NCBI GenBank assembly: GCA_937958995.1
Contig: CALGAP010000007.1
Coordinates: 310,001 to 374,000, forward strand
Length of the DNA: 64,000 nucleotides
From: an uncultured Chitinophagaceae bacterium
Lineage (GTDB): Bacteria > Bacteroidota > Bacteroidia > Chitinophagales > Chitinophagaceae
Direction of reading: 5' to 3'
Positions 9,353 through 18,359 of the stretch are shown piece by piece; the first letter of the stretch is position 1; every line of letters begins with the position of its first letter. Made by a program: the position numbers and the translations under genes. The notes under the pieces are model-generated. The model saw only the letters and a list, made by a program, of their open reading frames with translations. It had not been told where the DNA came from and searched no databases.

Positions 9353-9817
9353 ATGCCTGCGAAGAAATCTGCCGGAATCATTCCTTATCGTTTGGTTGGT
9401 GATCAACTGGAAGTGCTGCTGGCGCATCCGGGAGGACCGTTCTGGAAAAACAAAGATCTGGGGGCATGGAGTATTGTAAAAGGCGAATATAACGGTAATG
9501 AAGAACCGTTGGATGCGGCAAAACGGGAATGGAAAGAAGAAACGGGACTGGACGTATCTGGCAGATTCATTTCGCTGAAACCGGTAAAGCAGAAAAGCGG
9601 TAAGGAAATAATCGCCTGGGCGGTGGAAGCGGATATCGATCCATCGCATATCACCAGCAATGAGTTTGAAATTGAATGGCCACCAAAAAGCGGGCGGCGG
9701 CAGTCTTTCCCCGAAATTGACAAAGTGCAATGGATGCCGGTGGCCACAGCAAAGGACAAAATAAATCCCGGGCAGGCACCACTGCTCGATCAGTTACTTG
9801 CTATGCTTGCGCCTTAA
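9353..9817 (+). CDS. Nudix hydrolase
   Basis: The 154-residue protein has a complete Nudix box, G-x5-E-x7-REWKEETGL, which binds the divalent metal and the pyrophosphate of a nucleoside-diphosphate-linked substrate. The N terminus (SAGIIPYR, then LLAHPGGPFW and GAWSIVKGEY) resembles the MutT-like group acting on dinucleoside polyphosphates or damaged nucleotides, but the substrate cannot be read from sequence. The ATG at 9353 is preceded by an A/T-rich stretch and no Shine-Dalgarno sequence. The 3' end overlaps the convergent membrane-protein gene by 24 bp. Confidence 0.88.
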   Translation: MPAKKSAGIIPYRLVGDQLEVLLAHPGGPFWKNKDLGAWSIVKGEYNGNEEPLDAAKREWKEETGLDVSGRFISLKPVKQKSGKEIIAWAVEADIDPSHITSNEFEIEWPPKSGRRQSFPEIDKVQWMPVATAKDKINPGQAPLLDQLLAMLAP

Positions 9818-10177
9818 GTTATAGTCGCGCACGTTGAGCATGATACTCATAGTGCATGCTATCAAAAAGCCTGTTAAAGTACCATACTCCACTAATTGCG
9901 GGTTGGCATTAATACCGGTAAGTTTTAGTACGAGGAAATGAATATAAGAATTTGATTCATCGTGGTAACCGAGGTTACGACGCACCTGCCAATGCCAGTC
10001 GGTGCAAAGGCAATAACCCCAGCCATACCAGATGCCGAGCACAAACCAGGAAACTGCGGTGAGCGTTAATGTGACCAGGTTCCATCGCCGGGTTGAGGCA
10101 AATATCCAGCCGACCATGTTGAATAATGTCCAGGCTGTATGAAACGCGAAGAAGAATATATTCAGGAAATGATCCAT
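9794..10177 (-). CDS. DUF2784-like small membrane protein
   Basis: A 127-residue protein with three or four hydrophobic helices and conserved-looking motifs FHTAWTLFNMVGW and GWGYCLCTDWHW. These resemble the DUF2784 family, integral membrane proteins of unknown function. The C terminus is basic (YNLRRKHSK), as expected for a cytoplasmic tail. It overlaps the convergent Nudix gene by 24 bp. A TATATTTG box lies 43 nt upstream of its ATG. The family is a recognition call; no activity can be assigned. Confidence 0.72.
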   Translation of the reverse strand: MDHFLNIFFFAFHTAWTLFNMVGWIFASTRRWNLVTLTLTAVSWFVLGIWYGWGYCLCTDWHWQVRRNLGYHDESNSYIHFLVLKLTGINANPQLVEYGTLTGFLIACTMSIMLNVRDYNLRRKHSK

Positions 10178-10220
10178 GCAGGCGCTAAAAAATCCGGATA
10201 AATAGATCCGAAATCCGAAT

Positions 10221-10228
10221 CAAATATA
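10221..10228 (-). promoter_or_regulatory. putative -7 box (TATATTTG)
   Basis: On the minus strand the sequence is TATATTTG, matching the Bacteroidota -7 consensus TAnnTTTG. It lies 43 nt upstream of the DUF2784-like start at 10177. No clear -33 TTTG was found at the usual 19-20 nt spacing, so support is partial. Confidence 0.35.
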
Positions 10229-10279
10229 AAAAAGCAACGGGCGATCCGGACATCGGATTTATTTATTCGGATTTTGCGC

Positions 10280-10702
10280 TCATACCATCTCCCATTCTGT
10301 CGTGGATGTGGCATGTACCTGGATGGTTCCGTTGGAGCTCAGCTTTACATTTTTCAATGTGTACAAACCGGGCTTCTGGTTGCCGGGTACTGCCAAACCT
10401 TCAACAGTTGCTTGTATAGGGATATTTCCTCCATCGCCGGGGGCCTGGTGATTGAGCACTTCAAGCGTTTGCATGGGACAGAAGTACATCACCATTTTGC
10501 CATAAGCGTTTTCCAGCCGCACGGGTGAAATGTTTGCGGTCACCGTTTCACCATGTGTCATTTGTTCTTCTTTCATTCTTTGCTGTAATACATGCGGCTG
10601 TGAATAAGAGGTAATAACGACCGGCGTGGTTTTAACCGACTCTGCGGGTTTACCCTTTGCGCCAAACAGGTTGGCGAAAAACGTTGTGCGTTGCTTTTTC
10701 AT
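10280..10702 (-). CDS. hypothetical protein, 140 aa
   Basis: I do not recognise this family. The 140-residue product is soluble, with a basic N terminus (MKKQRTTFFANLFG) and no clear signal peptide or membrane helix. The second half looks beta-rich, with alternating hydrophobic residues and a stretch GLYTLKNVKLSSNG. It reads like a small beta-sandwich protein. The ATG at 10702 is the first in frame and is preceded by an A/T-rich leader. It is a free-standing minus-strand gene between two spacers; coding nature is supported by an unbroken frame and normal residue composition only. Confidence 0.6.
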   Translation of the reverse strand: MKKQRTTFFANLFGAKGKPAESVKTTPVVITSYSQPHVLQQRMKEEQMTHGETVTANISPVRLENAYGKMVMYFCPMQTLEVLNHQAPGDGGNIPIQATVEGLAVPGNQKPGLYTLKNVKLSSNGTIQVHATSTTEWEMV

Positions 10703-11192
10703 AATGAAAAATTTAAAGGTTCAATGAATATCAGAAGCTCCGGAACTACATCATCTCATTCATGAACTTGATTTCCGATCCTGTGGTTAGGCCAGTGCAT
10801 GTACAGCTTGTTCCTGCGATTCTGCTTTGCAAAAATTGGTGTTGGTAAATAAGGGTCCCTTAATAAACTATCGGTTACCTGGTTTAATCCCGCCCCGCTG
10901 AAGCAATGGCGGGCAAAGGGGTAGATTAGGGAAGATCAGATCTCTGTTGTCAAGACAGGCGCTGCGCGTTTCCTGCTGCTTTTATCGACCGAAAAAACCG
11001 AGCCAGAAATCTGTTGCATAGGCAGCTTATTATAAATAGTTGCCAGGCCGTTTCCAATTAAAAAAATAAAAACCATCTTTCTCCCGGTGAAGGGAGCTAA
11101 GATGGTTTTATTTGCAAAACCAGGCGGCACGCCGCAGCAGGCAACAAGGATTTTAGATTTACCCTGAGCAGGGCGAACTCGTTGCGAACGCT
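10703..11192. other. 490-bp intergenic region without a convincing gene
   Basis: No ORF with family features was found. A CCCGCC/GGCGGG inverted repeat lies at 10889-10913, and a terminator for the small gene at 11193-11399 lies at 11069-11109. A 64-codon minus-strand ORF at 10936-11130 reads through that terminator and was rejected. The promoter of the 140-residue gene should lie just after 10702, but no consensus box was recognised. Confidence 0.5.
11069..11109 (-). terminator. Rho-independent terminator of the 68-aa gene
   Basis: Arms AAAACCATCTT (11069-11079) and AAGATGGTTTT (11099-11109) enclose a second CTCCC/GGGAG stem. Read on the minus strand the hairpin is followed by a T-rich tract (positions 11068 down to about 11059). 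It sits about 84 nt after the stop of the 68-residue gene. Confidence 0.82.
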
Positions 11193-11399
11193 TTAAAAGC
11201 CGAGCTTCTTGCCAATATCGCCAAGAGGACTGTCGCCTTCGCCAGCGCCGGCTCCGCCGCCACTCAGTAATGAATCGATCTGGCCGCCAAATTGCGGGAA
11301 CTTCTGCTTTACAAAATTGGATACTACACCCAATACTTGTTGCGCTTTGTCGGCGGGTATGCCCGTCTTGTCAACTATTTGCTTGATTAATTCGTTCAT
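11193..11399 (-). CDS. small helical protein, 68 aa (DUF937/DUF2780-like core)
   Basis: The 68-residue product begins MNELIKQIVDKTGIP and continues as amphipathic helices (KAQQVLGVVSNFVKQKF), then a Gly-rich linker (LLSGGGAGAGEG) and a short tail DIGKKLGF. The pattern of helix, DSLLSGG and Gly-rich segment resembles short DUF937/DUF2780-type proteins of unknown function; this is a loose resemblance. It has its own strong downstream terminator, which supports a real monocistronic gene. It is probably cytoplasmic, since no signal peptide is seen. Confidence 0.68.
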   Translation of the reverse strand: MNELIKQIVDKTGIPADKAQQVLGVVSNFVKQKFPQFGGQIDSLLSGGGAGAGEGDSPLGDIGKKLGF

Positions 11400-11466
11400 A
11401 AGCGAGGATTTTTAATTTAGCTGCAAATTTGGGGCCGCGGCCCGACTTATATCAATCAATAATTAC

Positions 11467-14280
11467 TTAAAACCCTTTTACAGGCTCTCTCAACATTACG
11501 GGATCGCCTAATCCCAGTTTTTTCAAAGGCTCCAATTGCGTTTTGGCATCGCCTACTACCAGCCACGACATTTTTCCTGAATCCAGGTATTTTTTCGCCA
11601 GCGCTTTGATCTTTTCGACAGTCATGCCTTTCACAATCTTCTCGCGCTCGAGAATATAATCGGGCTTCCAGTTGTATTTCGTGATGTTGTCGAGCAGGTT
11701 CAGTTTCGCAAACGATGTTTCAAACGCGCGCGCATTGCTCTTGATGAGATAACTCCGGGTTGTCTCCAGGTCGTTTTCGTTATACTTATCTGCATAACTT
11801 TCCACGATATCTTTTATCAGCTGCACCGATTCATAGGTCACGTTACTTCTTACGCTGCTGCCAATCACAAAAGGTCCTGGCGTATGCGTACCCTGGAAAC
11901 TCGAGTTGATGCCATAGGTATATCCTTTTCCTTCACGCAGTTGTTGCGTGAGTTGCGAAGCAAAACCGCCACCACCTAAAATGTAATTCATCACGGTAGC
12001 GGGATAATAATCCGGGTCGGTGGCTGCCAGCGCGGGATATCCTATGCGCAATACGGATTGTTTGGCATCGGGCACATCGTAGAAATAAACTTTCGCGCCA
12101 GCATTTGCTGTTGAAACCGGCCATTTCGGTATTTCAACTTTCTTTCCTTTCCAATTGGCGGCAAGATTCTTAAAAGCTGAGGTGAAAGCATTTTTGTCAA
12201 TCGCTCCTACCACCAGCAGCCGCGCCACATTCGGGGAAACAAAATTGTTATAATAGTCCTTTAAATCGTCGAGCGTAATGGCGCTTACAGAGGCCACATT
12301 GCCCAACACATTTTTAGACCGGATATTGTCTTTGCCATATACCAGCTCGTTGAATTGTCGTTGTGCAAGCGCATTGGGTTCGCCTTCCTGTTGCCTCAGC
12401 TGACTGAGTACCGATTGCTTCACCAGTTCAAACTCTTTCGCGTCCCAGCGCGGCTGCAGCAAAATTTCTTCTACGAGCGCGACGGTCTGTTGAAAATTAC
12501 GCGCAAGCGAACTTACCTGTATGCGGATATCTTCCACGCTTGCCGATACACTGATGGCTGAGCCCAGTTGCTGAATGGCTTCTTCCAGTTCTTGCGGCGT
12601 TTTGTTCCTGGTACCCTGCATCAACATTTTTGCCAGCAGATTAGCAACACCCACCTTATCAATATTTTCCAACAATAATCCTCCATCAATCACCAGGTCA
12701 AATTGCACCAGGGGCACTTCCTTGTTTTCGATACCCGACACACGAATCTCGCCGAGTTTGGATTGCCATACCTGGGGAATTGCCAGTTTGGGTTCGGGAC
12801 CATAAGGCGGTTCCTTGCTGCGGTCGAAACTGCTGGGTGTTTTTTCATAAGTAGCATTCACATTGGGATCAACGCGCTCGTTATCATTTGCTGCAATTTT
12901 TTCTTCCACCACTTCAGCTTTCTGGGAGTTGGCGAGCGCGAGATCGGGTTTGCCTTTGGGAACAAAACTGGTGGCTACATAATTTTTTCCCTTGATATAT
13001 TTTTTATACACGCGTTTTACATCAGCAGTGGTCACGGAGAGAATATTGTTGATATCCTTCTCCACAAAACCCGGATCGCCGGCGAAAATATTGTAGTTGG
13101 CCAGCACCACGCCTTTACCCAGCACGCTCGATAATGAATTATAAAATTGTCGCTCTTGTCCGGCCTTGATGCGCGCGAGGTCTTTCTCGCTGATACCTTC
13201 TTTTTCAAATTTGGCAAAAGCTTCTTCCACGGCCTTCATTACATCGTCAAGATCCTTATCGGCAAAAGCGCGAATAGTGAGTTGCATATTGCCTGCCAGT
13301 TCTGAAGTGCGGTGAAACATGCTGGTATTAGGCGCCAGCTTTTTGTCTTCTACAATCACTTTGTAAAAAGGAGCATTCTTGCCCTGGCTGAGGTATTGCG
13401 CCAGCACATTCAGCGCATAGGAGTCGGGGTGATACTGTTCTACCGTAGGCCATGCCATTGTGAGCTGCGGCAATCGCGCGAAATTATCTTCGTGATACAG
13501 TTTCACGGTCTGCGGCACTTGTCCAGGCATTTTGGGCAATTTCTTTACTTCTTCTCCCCTTTTTATCTCATCAAAATATTTGTGTACCCATTTCTTTGCC
13601 TGCACCGGGTCAAAATCACCCGCCACCACCAGCGTCACATTGTTGGGCACATACCAGCGTCGGAAAAATTCTTTTACGTCTTCAAGCGTGGCGTTTTGCA
13701 AATCATCCAGCGAACCGATCACCTGCCAGCTGTATGGATGACCTTTTGGGAAAAGATGCTTGTCTATAACGTAGGAGTTATGACCATAAGGAACATTATC
13801 GTAAGACTGGCGCTTTTCGTTTTTCACCACCTGTTTTTCCTTGGCAAGCACGGGCTCAGTCACGGTATTGATAAACCAGCCAAGTTTGTCGGCCTCGGCC
13901 CACAGCATTTTTTCCAATGCATCGTTGGGCACGGTTTGCAGGTAGTTGGTACGGTCGCGGCTGGTAGAGCCATTGGCGCCAGAGCCGCCCACACGGGCGC
14001 TGAGTTTGTCGAGACCGCCCTTGCCAAGATTTTCCGACTCCAGGAACAACAGGTGCTCAAACAAATGGGCAAAACCCGTTCTTCCCTCTTTTTCGCGGGC
14101 CGAGCCCACATGCGCTGTCAGCGACACAGCAACCACGGGGTCGGATTTGTCGATATGAAAAATTACCTGTAGACCATTGTCCAGGGTAAACTTTTCATAA
14201 GGAATCTTGAACGAGACTTTCTGAGCCAATGCATGATTAGTAATGAGCAATAGTAACAACAGTTTTAAGTTTCTCATCAA
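11467..14280 (-). CDS. secreted M16-family zinc metallopeptidase, two-domain
   Basis: The 937-residue protein begins with a signal peptide (MMRNLKLLLL to ALAQ near residue 20). The inverted zinc motif HLFEH supplies His72, Glu75 and His76, with Glu155 in VVKNEKR as the distal ligand, typical of pitrilysin/insulinase peptidases. The second half (from about 500) repeats the M16 fold without a zinc motif and has REGKGYTYG, the Arg/Tyr substrate-binding signature of the inactive half. The expected site is the periplasm, degrading oligopeptides. It is monocistronic; the terminator of the upstream PepSY-like gene lies between them. Its own promoter was not identified. Confidence 0.92.
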   Translation of the reverse strand: MMRNLKLLLLLLITNHALAQKVSFKIPYEKFTLDNGLQVIFHIDKSDPVVAVSLTAHVGSAREKEGRTGFAHLFEHLLFLESENLGKGGLDKLSARVGGSGANGSTSRDRTNYLQTVPNDALEKMLWAEADKLGWFINTVTEPVLAKEKQVVKNEKRQSYDNVPYGHNSYVIDKHLFPKGHPYSWQVIGSLDDLQNATLEDVKEFFRRWYVPNNVTLVVAGDFDPVQAKKWVHKYFDEIKRGEEVKKLPKMPGQVPQTVKLYHEDNFARLPQLTMAWPTVEQYHPDSYALNVLAQYLSQGKNAPFYKVIVEDKKLAPNTSMFHRTSELAGNMQLTIRAFADKDLDDVMKAVEEAFAKFEKEGISEKDLARIKAGQERQFYNSLSSVLGKGVVLANYNIFAGDPGFVEKDINNILSVTTADVKRVYKKYIKGKNYVATSFVPKGKPDLALANSQKAEVVEEKIAANDNERVDPNVNATYEKTPSSFDRSKEPPYGPEPKLAIPQVWQSKLGEIRVSGIENKEVPLVQFDLVIDGGLLLENIDKVGVANLLAKMLMQGTRNKTPQELEEAIQQLGSAISVSASVEDIRIQVSSLARNFQQTVALVEEILLQPRWDAKEFELVKQSVLSQLRQQEGEPNALAQRQFNELVYGKDNIRSKNVLGNVASVSAITLDDLKDYYNNFVSPNVARLLVVGAIDKNAFTSAFKNLAANWKGKKVEIPKWPVSTANAGAKVYFYDVPDAKQSVLRIGYPALAATDPDYYPATVMNYILGGGGFASQLTQQLREGKGYTYGINSSFQGTHTPGPFVIGSSVRSNVTYESVQLIKDIVESYADKYNENDLETTRSYLIKSNARAFETSFAKLNLLDNITKYNWKPDYILEREKIVKGMTVEKIKALAKKYLDSGKMSWLVVGDAKTQLEPLKKLGLGDPVMLREPVKGF

Positions 14281-14339
14281 TCGTGTTTTTGAGCGCCCAA
14301 TATACAGAACAGATCACTAACCCGGGCGACCGTTTAAAC

Positions 14340-14371
14340 AAAAAAAGCTCCCCTACAGGGAAGCTCTTTTA
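14340..14371 (-). terminator. terminator downstream of the PepSY-like gene
   Basis: On the minus strand an AGCTTCCC/GGGGAGCT-type hairpin is followed by a run of seven T (complement of the A run ending at 14346). It lies 26 nt after the stop of the gene ending at 14397 and before the M16 peptidase start at 14280. Confidence 0.78.
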
Positions 14372-14396
14372 TCACTAAATAAGGCACAAAATGCAA

Positions 14397-14846
14397 CTAT
14401 CCTTCATCTTCTGTTTCCTTTACCAGTTGGCCGTCGGCCGTATAGTAAACATGTTTGTCGGGATGACCGTCCAGTTCAATCAAATAACTGGTAGTACCAT
14501 CTTCCTCCAGTTGAAATACATCATCTATTTTCCAGTTGGCATAGGCCGATTTAATAGCTGATGTAACTGCTTCAGGAAGCTGGTTGGCCATGATTTCCGA
14601 ACCTTTAACTTTTACCTGCCCATCGTTGGTAATTTTGGCAAAATGATCCTTACCATTCACTTCAAACGATGCTTTGTACATACCTTCTTTCAAAGTCCAG
14701 TCTATGTCTTTTGCATCAGGAAATGCAGTTTTTAAAGCTGTCTGAACATTGGCAGGTACGTCTTGCGTCTTCACTTTAACCTTTTGCTGGGCGCTGGCAC
14801 TCAGCGTAAAGCCCGCCAAAAGCAATGCAATAAATACGTGTTTCAT
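14397..14846 (-). CDS. secreted PepSY-like protein
   Basis: The start chosen is the ATG at 14846, which gives MKHVFIALLLAGFTLSASAQ, a clean signal peptide; a longer reading adds 12 residues that do not fit one. The mature part of about 130 residues has two repeats of the PepSY-like / beta-lactamase-inhibitor-like fold: VQTALKTAFPDAKDIDW with YKASFEVNGK, then VTSAIKSAYANWKIDDV with SYLIELDG. Such proteins are common in the Bacteroidota periplasm and of unknown function. An 8-bp inverted repeat (14851-14873) sits just upstream of the start and may be a regulatory site. A terminator follows the gene. Confidence 0.85.
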   Translation of the reverse strand: MKHVFIALLLAGFTLSASAQQKVKVKTQDVPANVQTALKTAFPDAKDIDWTLKEGMYKASFEVNGKDHFAKITNDGQVKVKGSEIMANQLPEAVTSAIKSAYANWKIDDVFQLEEDGTTSYLIELDGHPDKHVYYTADGQLVKETEDEG

Positions 14847-15240
14847 AAGTGTGTATTTTACTTCTAAATACACAAAAAACAAACCATTACCTTCCTTAGG
14901 GCAAGACGTAGAACGGCCTCAACAATCTGCTTAAATGTCGCCTCAAAACAAGCTATGTTAAGGTGGTTTAACAAGATGTGGTTGGAATATCTTGATGATG
15001 TTTGTCCACGAAAAATTGTACGCTGTTCTTCATTAGTCACCCCTCCTCTCTTTACTCTTTTGACCAATTACGGGATATAGATCAATAAAAGAATGGCAGG
15101 TCGTTATCAACGAATTGCCGGTTCCGGGAACGATTGCGTAAAATATGGCCGCTTAACAGGACGGGTCAGGATGATTACCCTTGGGCAGGATAATAAATTT
15201 AGGTTGGTATTGCTATTGCCCCAATAAAACAACCTGCTAT
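14847..15240. other. 394-bp divergent intergenic region
   Basis: It separates the PepSY-like gene (minus) and susC (plus). It contains GTGTATTT/AAATACAC arms at 14851-14873 and a GTTCC-G-GGAAC palindrome at 15121-15131. No credible ORF and no clear -7/-33 promoter pair were found. Minus-strand ORFs running through here lack family features. Confidence 0.45.
14851..14873. repeat. 8-bp inverted repeat upstream of the PepSY-like gene
   Basis: GTGTATTT (14851-14858) and AAATACAC (14866-14873) are perfect inverted arms with a 7-nt loop. They begin 4 nt upstream of the start codon at 14846 and therefore cover the ribosome-loading zone or an operator for this minus-strand gene. Confidence 0.6.
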
Positions 15241-18200
15241 ATGAAAGGAAAATCTCGCCTGCAGCGGAATGCGTGCATCGTTTTGCTGCTATTGCTAACT
15301 GCACAGTTCTCATTTTCCCAAAACTTCCAGGTCTCAGGTAAAGTCACGGACGCAACGGGTAAAGTTGTGCCAGGAGCCACCGTGAAAATAAAAGGTTCGT
15401 CCGTAGCCACTGCTACCGACACTGAGGGAAATTATTCACTTTCGGCACCATCAGGAACCTCTGTCCTGGTAATTACATCTGTAGGATTTACTGAACAGGA
15501 AGTGCCCATCAACAACAGAAATCAAATCAACATCACGCTCGAGCTAAGCAATTCTGCGCTCGATGATGTGGTGGTGATCGGCTATGCCACGGTCCGAAGA
15601 AAAGACGTGACCGGCTCGGTGGCGGGCATCAACCAGAAAGATATCCGAAGCCGTCCTGTCGACAATGCCTTGCAGGCCATGCAGGGTAAAGTGGCTGGTG
15701 TGGACATCACCTCCAATGAACGTCCCGGCCAGGTGGGCAGCATCTCCATCCGCGGCGTGCGCTCACTCACTGCATCTAACTCGCCGTTGTTCGTGGTTGA
15801 CAATATCCCCTTAACCACCGGTGGAATTGAATATCTTAATCCTAACGACATTGAAAGCATCGATGTGCTGAAAGATGCGTCAGCCACCGCCATCTACGGA
15901 TCGCGTGGCGCCAATGGTGTGGTGATCGTTACCACCAAACAGGCCAGGGCCGGCAAGGTGCAACTGAATCTTTTTAATACAGTAACCTTCGAAAAGATCA
16001 GGGACTGGGCACCCATTATGGACGCGGCTGAATACATAGAGTTCAGGCGCTGGGCTGTTTATTACAGTAACCCCAACAACCGCCCGCGCGGCGACCAGCC
16101 AACGATTGACAATGACAAAGACATTTTCCTGGCCACGGCGGACCCTGCCGCCTGGGCCAATATTGAAAAAGGATGGGCCGACGGCACCTGGGATGGTTCT
16201 AAAGTTGACAATACCGACTGGACCGGCATGGTATCGCAAACAGGCATTACTACCGATAATACCATCAGCGTTAGCGGCGGTACGGATAAAATAAAGGCCT
16301 ATGCCTCTTTTGGTTACCTCAACAATAAGGGCACTTCCATCGGACAAAAATTTACCCGCTACTCCGGCAAGGCCAGCGTGGAACTGCAGGCCACCAAATG
16401 GTTCAATATGGGTCTCAATATTAACGTGGCCCACAGCACGCAGGAGTTCGGGCAATCAAATACTGTGATCGGTTCGTTTGTAGGCTCACCCGCCACCAGC
16501 ATTTATGAATCTGCGCGCAGGATATTCCGCTATGCGGTGCCCTACGATGCCAATGGCAACCGCGTGATCTATCCAGGCGGCGATGTTGCCATCAAGACAG
16601 TTATTGACGAATGGAAATACACCCAGGACCAACGCGTTACATTACGCGCATTCGGAAGCATGTTTGCGCAGGTTGACCTTGGCGCCATGGTGCCCGTGCT
16701 GAAAGGTCTCAAATACCGATTTAATTTCGGTCCCGACTTCTCCACTTTCACCAACGGTATTTATATCGATGGCCAGTCAACCGCCAGCAGCGGTATCAAC
16801 GGTGCATCGCTGCGGGAATCAAAAGTGCGTTCATGGACTTTGGACAACCTGGTGTATTATGACAAAGAAATCGGCCGTCACAGTGTAGGCGTCACCTTGC
16901 TGCAAAGCGCCACCAAATACGTATCAGATCCTATTCATACAATCAGGGGCACGGGCATACCTTTTGCCAGCCAAAAGTGGTACGCGCTGAATTCAGCCAC
17001 CATACCTGCCGCCAACCTCTCTATTACGCGCAACCAGGACCTGATCAAGCGGCAGCTGGTGAGCTATATGGCCAGGGTGAATTATGGATATGATGATAAA
17101 TACCTGGCCACTATCTCGGTGCGTTCCGACGGTGCTTCGCAACTGTATGATGATGGAAACAAATTCTCGCTATTCCCCAGCGCGGCCCTGGCCTGGCGTA
17201 TTTCGCGGGAAAATTTCATGCAAAACGTCGGCTGGGTAAATGACCTTAAGCTTCGTTTAGGCGCTGGCGTTACCGGCAACTCGGCCGTAGCAGCCTATGC
17301 CACCAAGGGTGGTATCAACCCGCTTTTTTATCCATTCCTTAGCAGCGCAACACCCGGTTCATTGCCGCAGAGCACTTATCCTAACACGGCGCTCGACTGG
17401 GAAAAGACCACGCAGTATAACGTAGGTGTTGATTTCAGCCTGGTAAACAGAAGGATTTCCGGTACCATTGATGTTTACACCAGCCGCACCAAAGACCTGA
17501 TCATGAACCGGAGAATACCGACTGTGACGGGTTATATCGATACCTATCAGAATATTGGTCAGACAGCCAACAAAGGTTTTGATATCGTGTTGACAACCGT
17601 AAACATCTCTACCCGGAATTTTCAATGGATAACCATCACCAATGCCTCTTACCAGAAAGACAGGATCGTGTCGCTGTCGAATGGCAAACAGGATGAGATC
17701 GTGAACAACTGGTTCATTAACCAGCCCATTGGTGTGATATATGGTTTTGCCAGCGCAGGCTTGTGGCAATATGCTGACACACCATTGTTGAAAAAATTTG
17801 CGCAGAACGGTAACAATTTTACCCCGGGTAATGTAAGACCCGCCGACCTGAACGGCGACGATAAGATTGATGCCAACAATGACCGCAAGATCATTGGTCA
17901 CACAAGACCCAGGTGGATTGTAGGTATGACCAACACGCTCACCTATAAAGGATTTGAGTTGGCTTTCTTCATATATGGCAGGCTGAACTACTGGTTCAAT
18001 ACCGGCGGTGAATCGCAGACAGCACGTGGCAACCAGCGTAAGATTGACTACTGGACAGAAAACAACCAGGACGCGGAATACCAGAAGCCGATCTATTCGG
18101 TTGCTTCCGGCGATGCTTATGCACCGGCGCTCGGTTATAAAAAAGCCAGTTTCCTCAAGATCAGGAATATTTCAGCTTCGTACAATCTGCCCGCGGCCGT

Positions 18201-18351
18201 GCTGCAGAAACTGCACATGTCGAGCCTGAGAGTTTACTTCCAGGCCACCAACCCGGGCATGCTGTATTCGCAGATCAAGTTTATGGATATGGATGTTCAA
18301 TCAAGCATTTCAAACCGTGGCTTTACAATTGGTCTCAATGCAGGGTTTTAA
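15241..18351 (+). CDS. SusC/RagA-type TonB-dependent outer-membrane receptor
   Basis: The ATG at 15241 gives MKGKSRLQRNACIVLLLLL, a signal peptide ending near FSFSQ; the frame is open further upstream but that part does not look coding. The 1036-residue protein has an N-terminal carboxypeptidase-regulatory-like domain (VSGKVTDATGK to GNYSLSAPSG), a plug domain with DDVVVIGYATVRRKDVTGSV and SIRGVRSL, and a long beta-barrel ending in aromatic FTIGLNAGF. It imports a substrate across the outer membrane using TonB energy, capped by the SusD lipoprotein encoded 8 nt downstream. No STN domain, anti-sigma or sigma gene is adjacent, so regulation is not evident. The substrate is unknown. Confidence 0.94.
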   Translation: MKGKSRLQRNACIVLLLLLTAQFSFSQNFQVSGKVTDATGKVVPGATVKIKGSSVATATDTEGNYSLSAPSGTSVLVITSVGFTEQEVPINNRNQINITLELSNSALDDVVVIGYATVRRKDVTGSVAGINQKDIRSRPVDNALQAMQGKVAGVDITSNERPGQVGSISIRGVRSLTASNSPLFVVDNIPLTTGGIEYLNPNDIESIDVLKDASATAIYGSRGANGVVIVTTKQARAGKVQLNLFNTVTFEKIRDWAPIMDAAEYIEFRRWAVYYSNPNNRPRGDQPTIDNDKDIFLATADPAAWANIEKGWADGTWDGSKVDNTDWTGMVSQTGITTDNTISVSGGTDKIKAYASFGYLNNKGTSIGQKFTRYSGKASVELQATKWFNMGLNINVAHSTQEFGQSNTVIGSFVGSPATSIYESARRIFRYAVPYDANGNRVIYPGGDVAIKTVIDEWKYTQDQRVTLRAFGSMFAQVDLGAMVPVLKGLKYRFNFGPDFSTFTNGIYIDGQSTASSGINGASLRESKVRSWTLDNLVYYDKEIGRHSVGVTLLQSATKYVSDPIHTIRGTGIPFASQKWYALNSATIPAANLSITRNQDLIKRQLVSYMARVNYGYDDKYLATISVRSDGASQLYDDGNKFSLFPSAALAWRISRENFMQNVGWVNDLKLRLGAGVTGNSAVAAYATKGGINPLFYPFLSSATPGSLPQSTYPNTALDWEKTTQYNVGVDFSLVNRRISGTIDVYTSRTKDLIMNRRIPTVTGYIDTYQNIGQTANKGFDIVLTTVNISTRNFQWITITNASYQKDRIVSLSNGKQDEIVNNWFINQPIGVIYGFASAGLWQYADTPLLKKFAQNGNNFTPGNVRPADLNGDDKIDANNDRKIIGHTRPRWIVGMTNTLTYKGFELAFFIYGRLNYWFNTGGESQTARGNQRKIDYWTENNQDAEYQKPIYSVASGDAYAPALGYKKASFLKIRNISASYNLPAAVLQKLHMSSLRVYFQATNPGMLYSQIKFMDMDVQSSISNRGFTIGLNAGF

Positions 18352-18359
18352 TTAAAAAA

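Noticed and set aside
10936..11130. A 64-codon minus-strand ORF
   Set aside because: It reads through the terminator at 11069-11109 and has no recognisable features.
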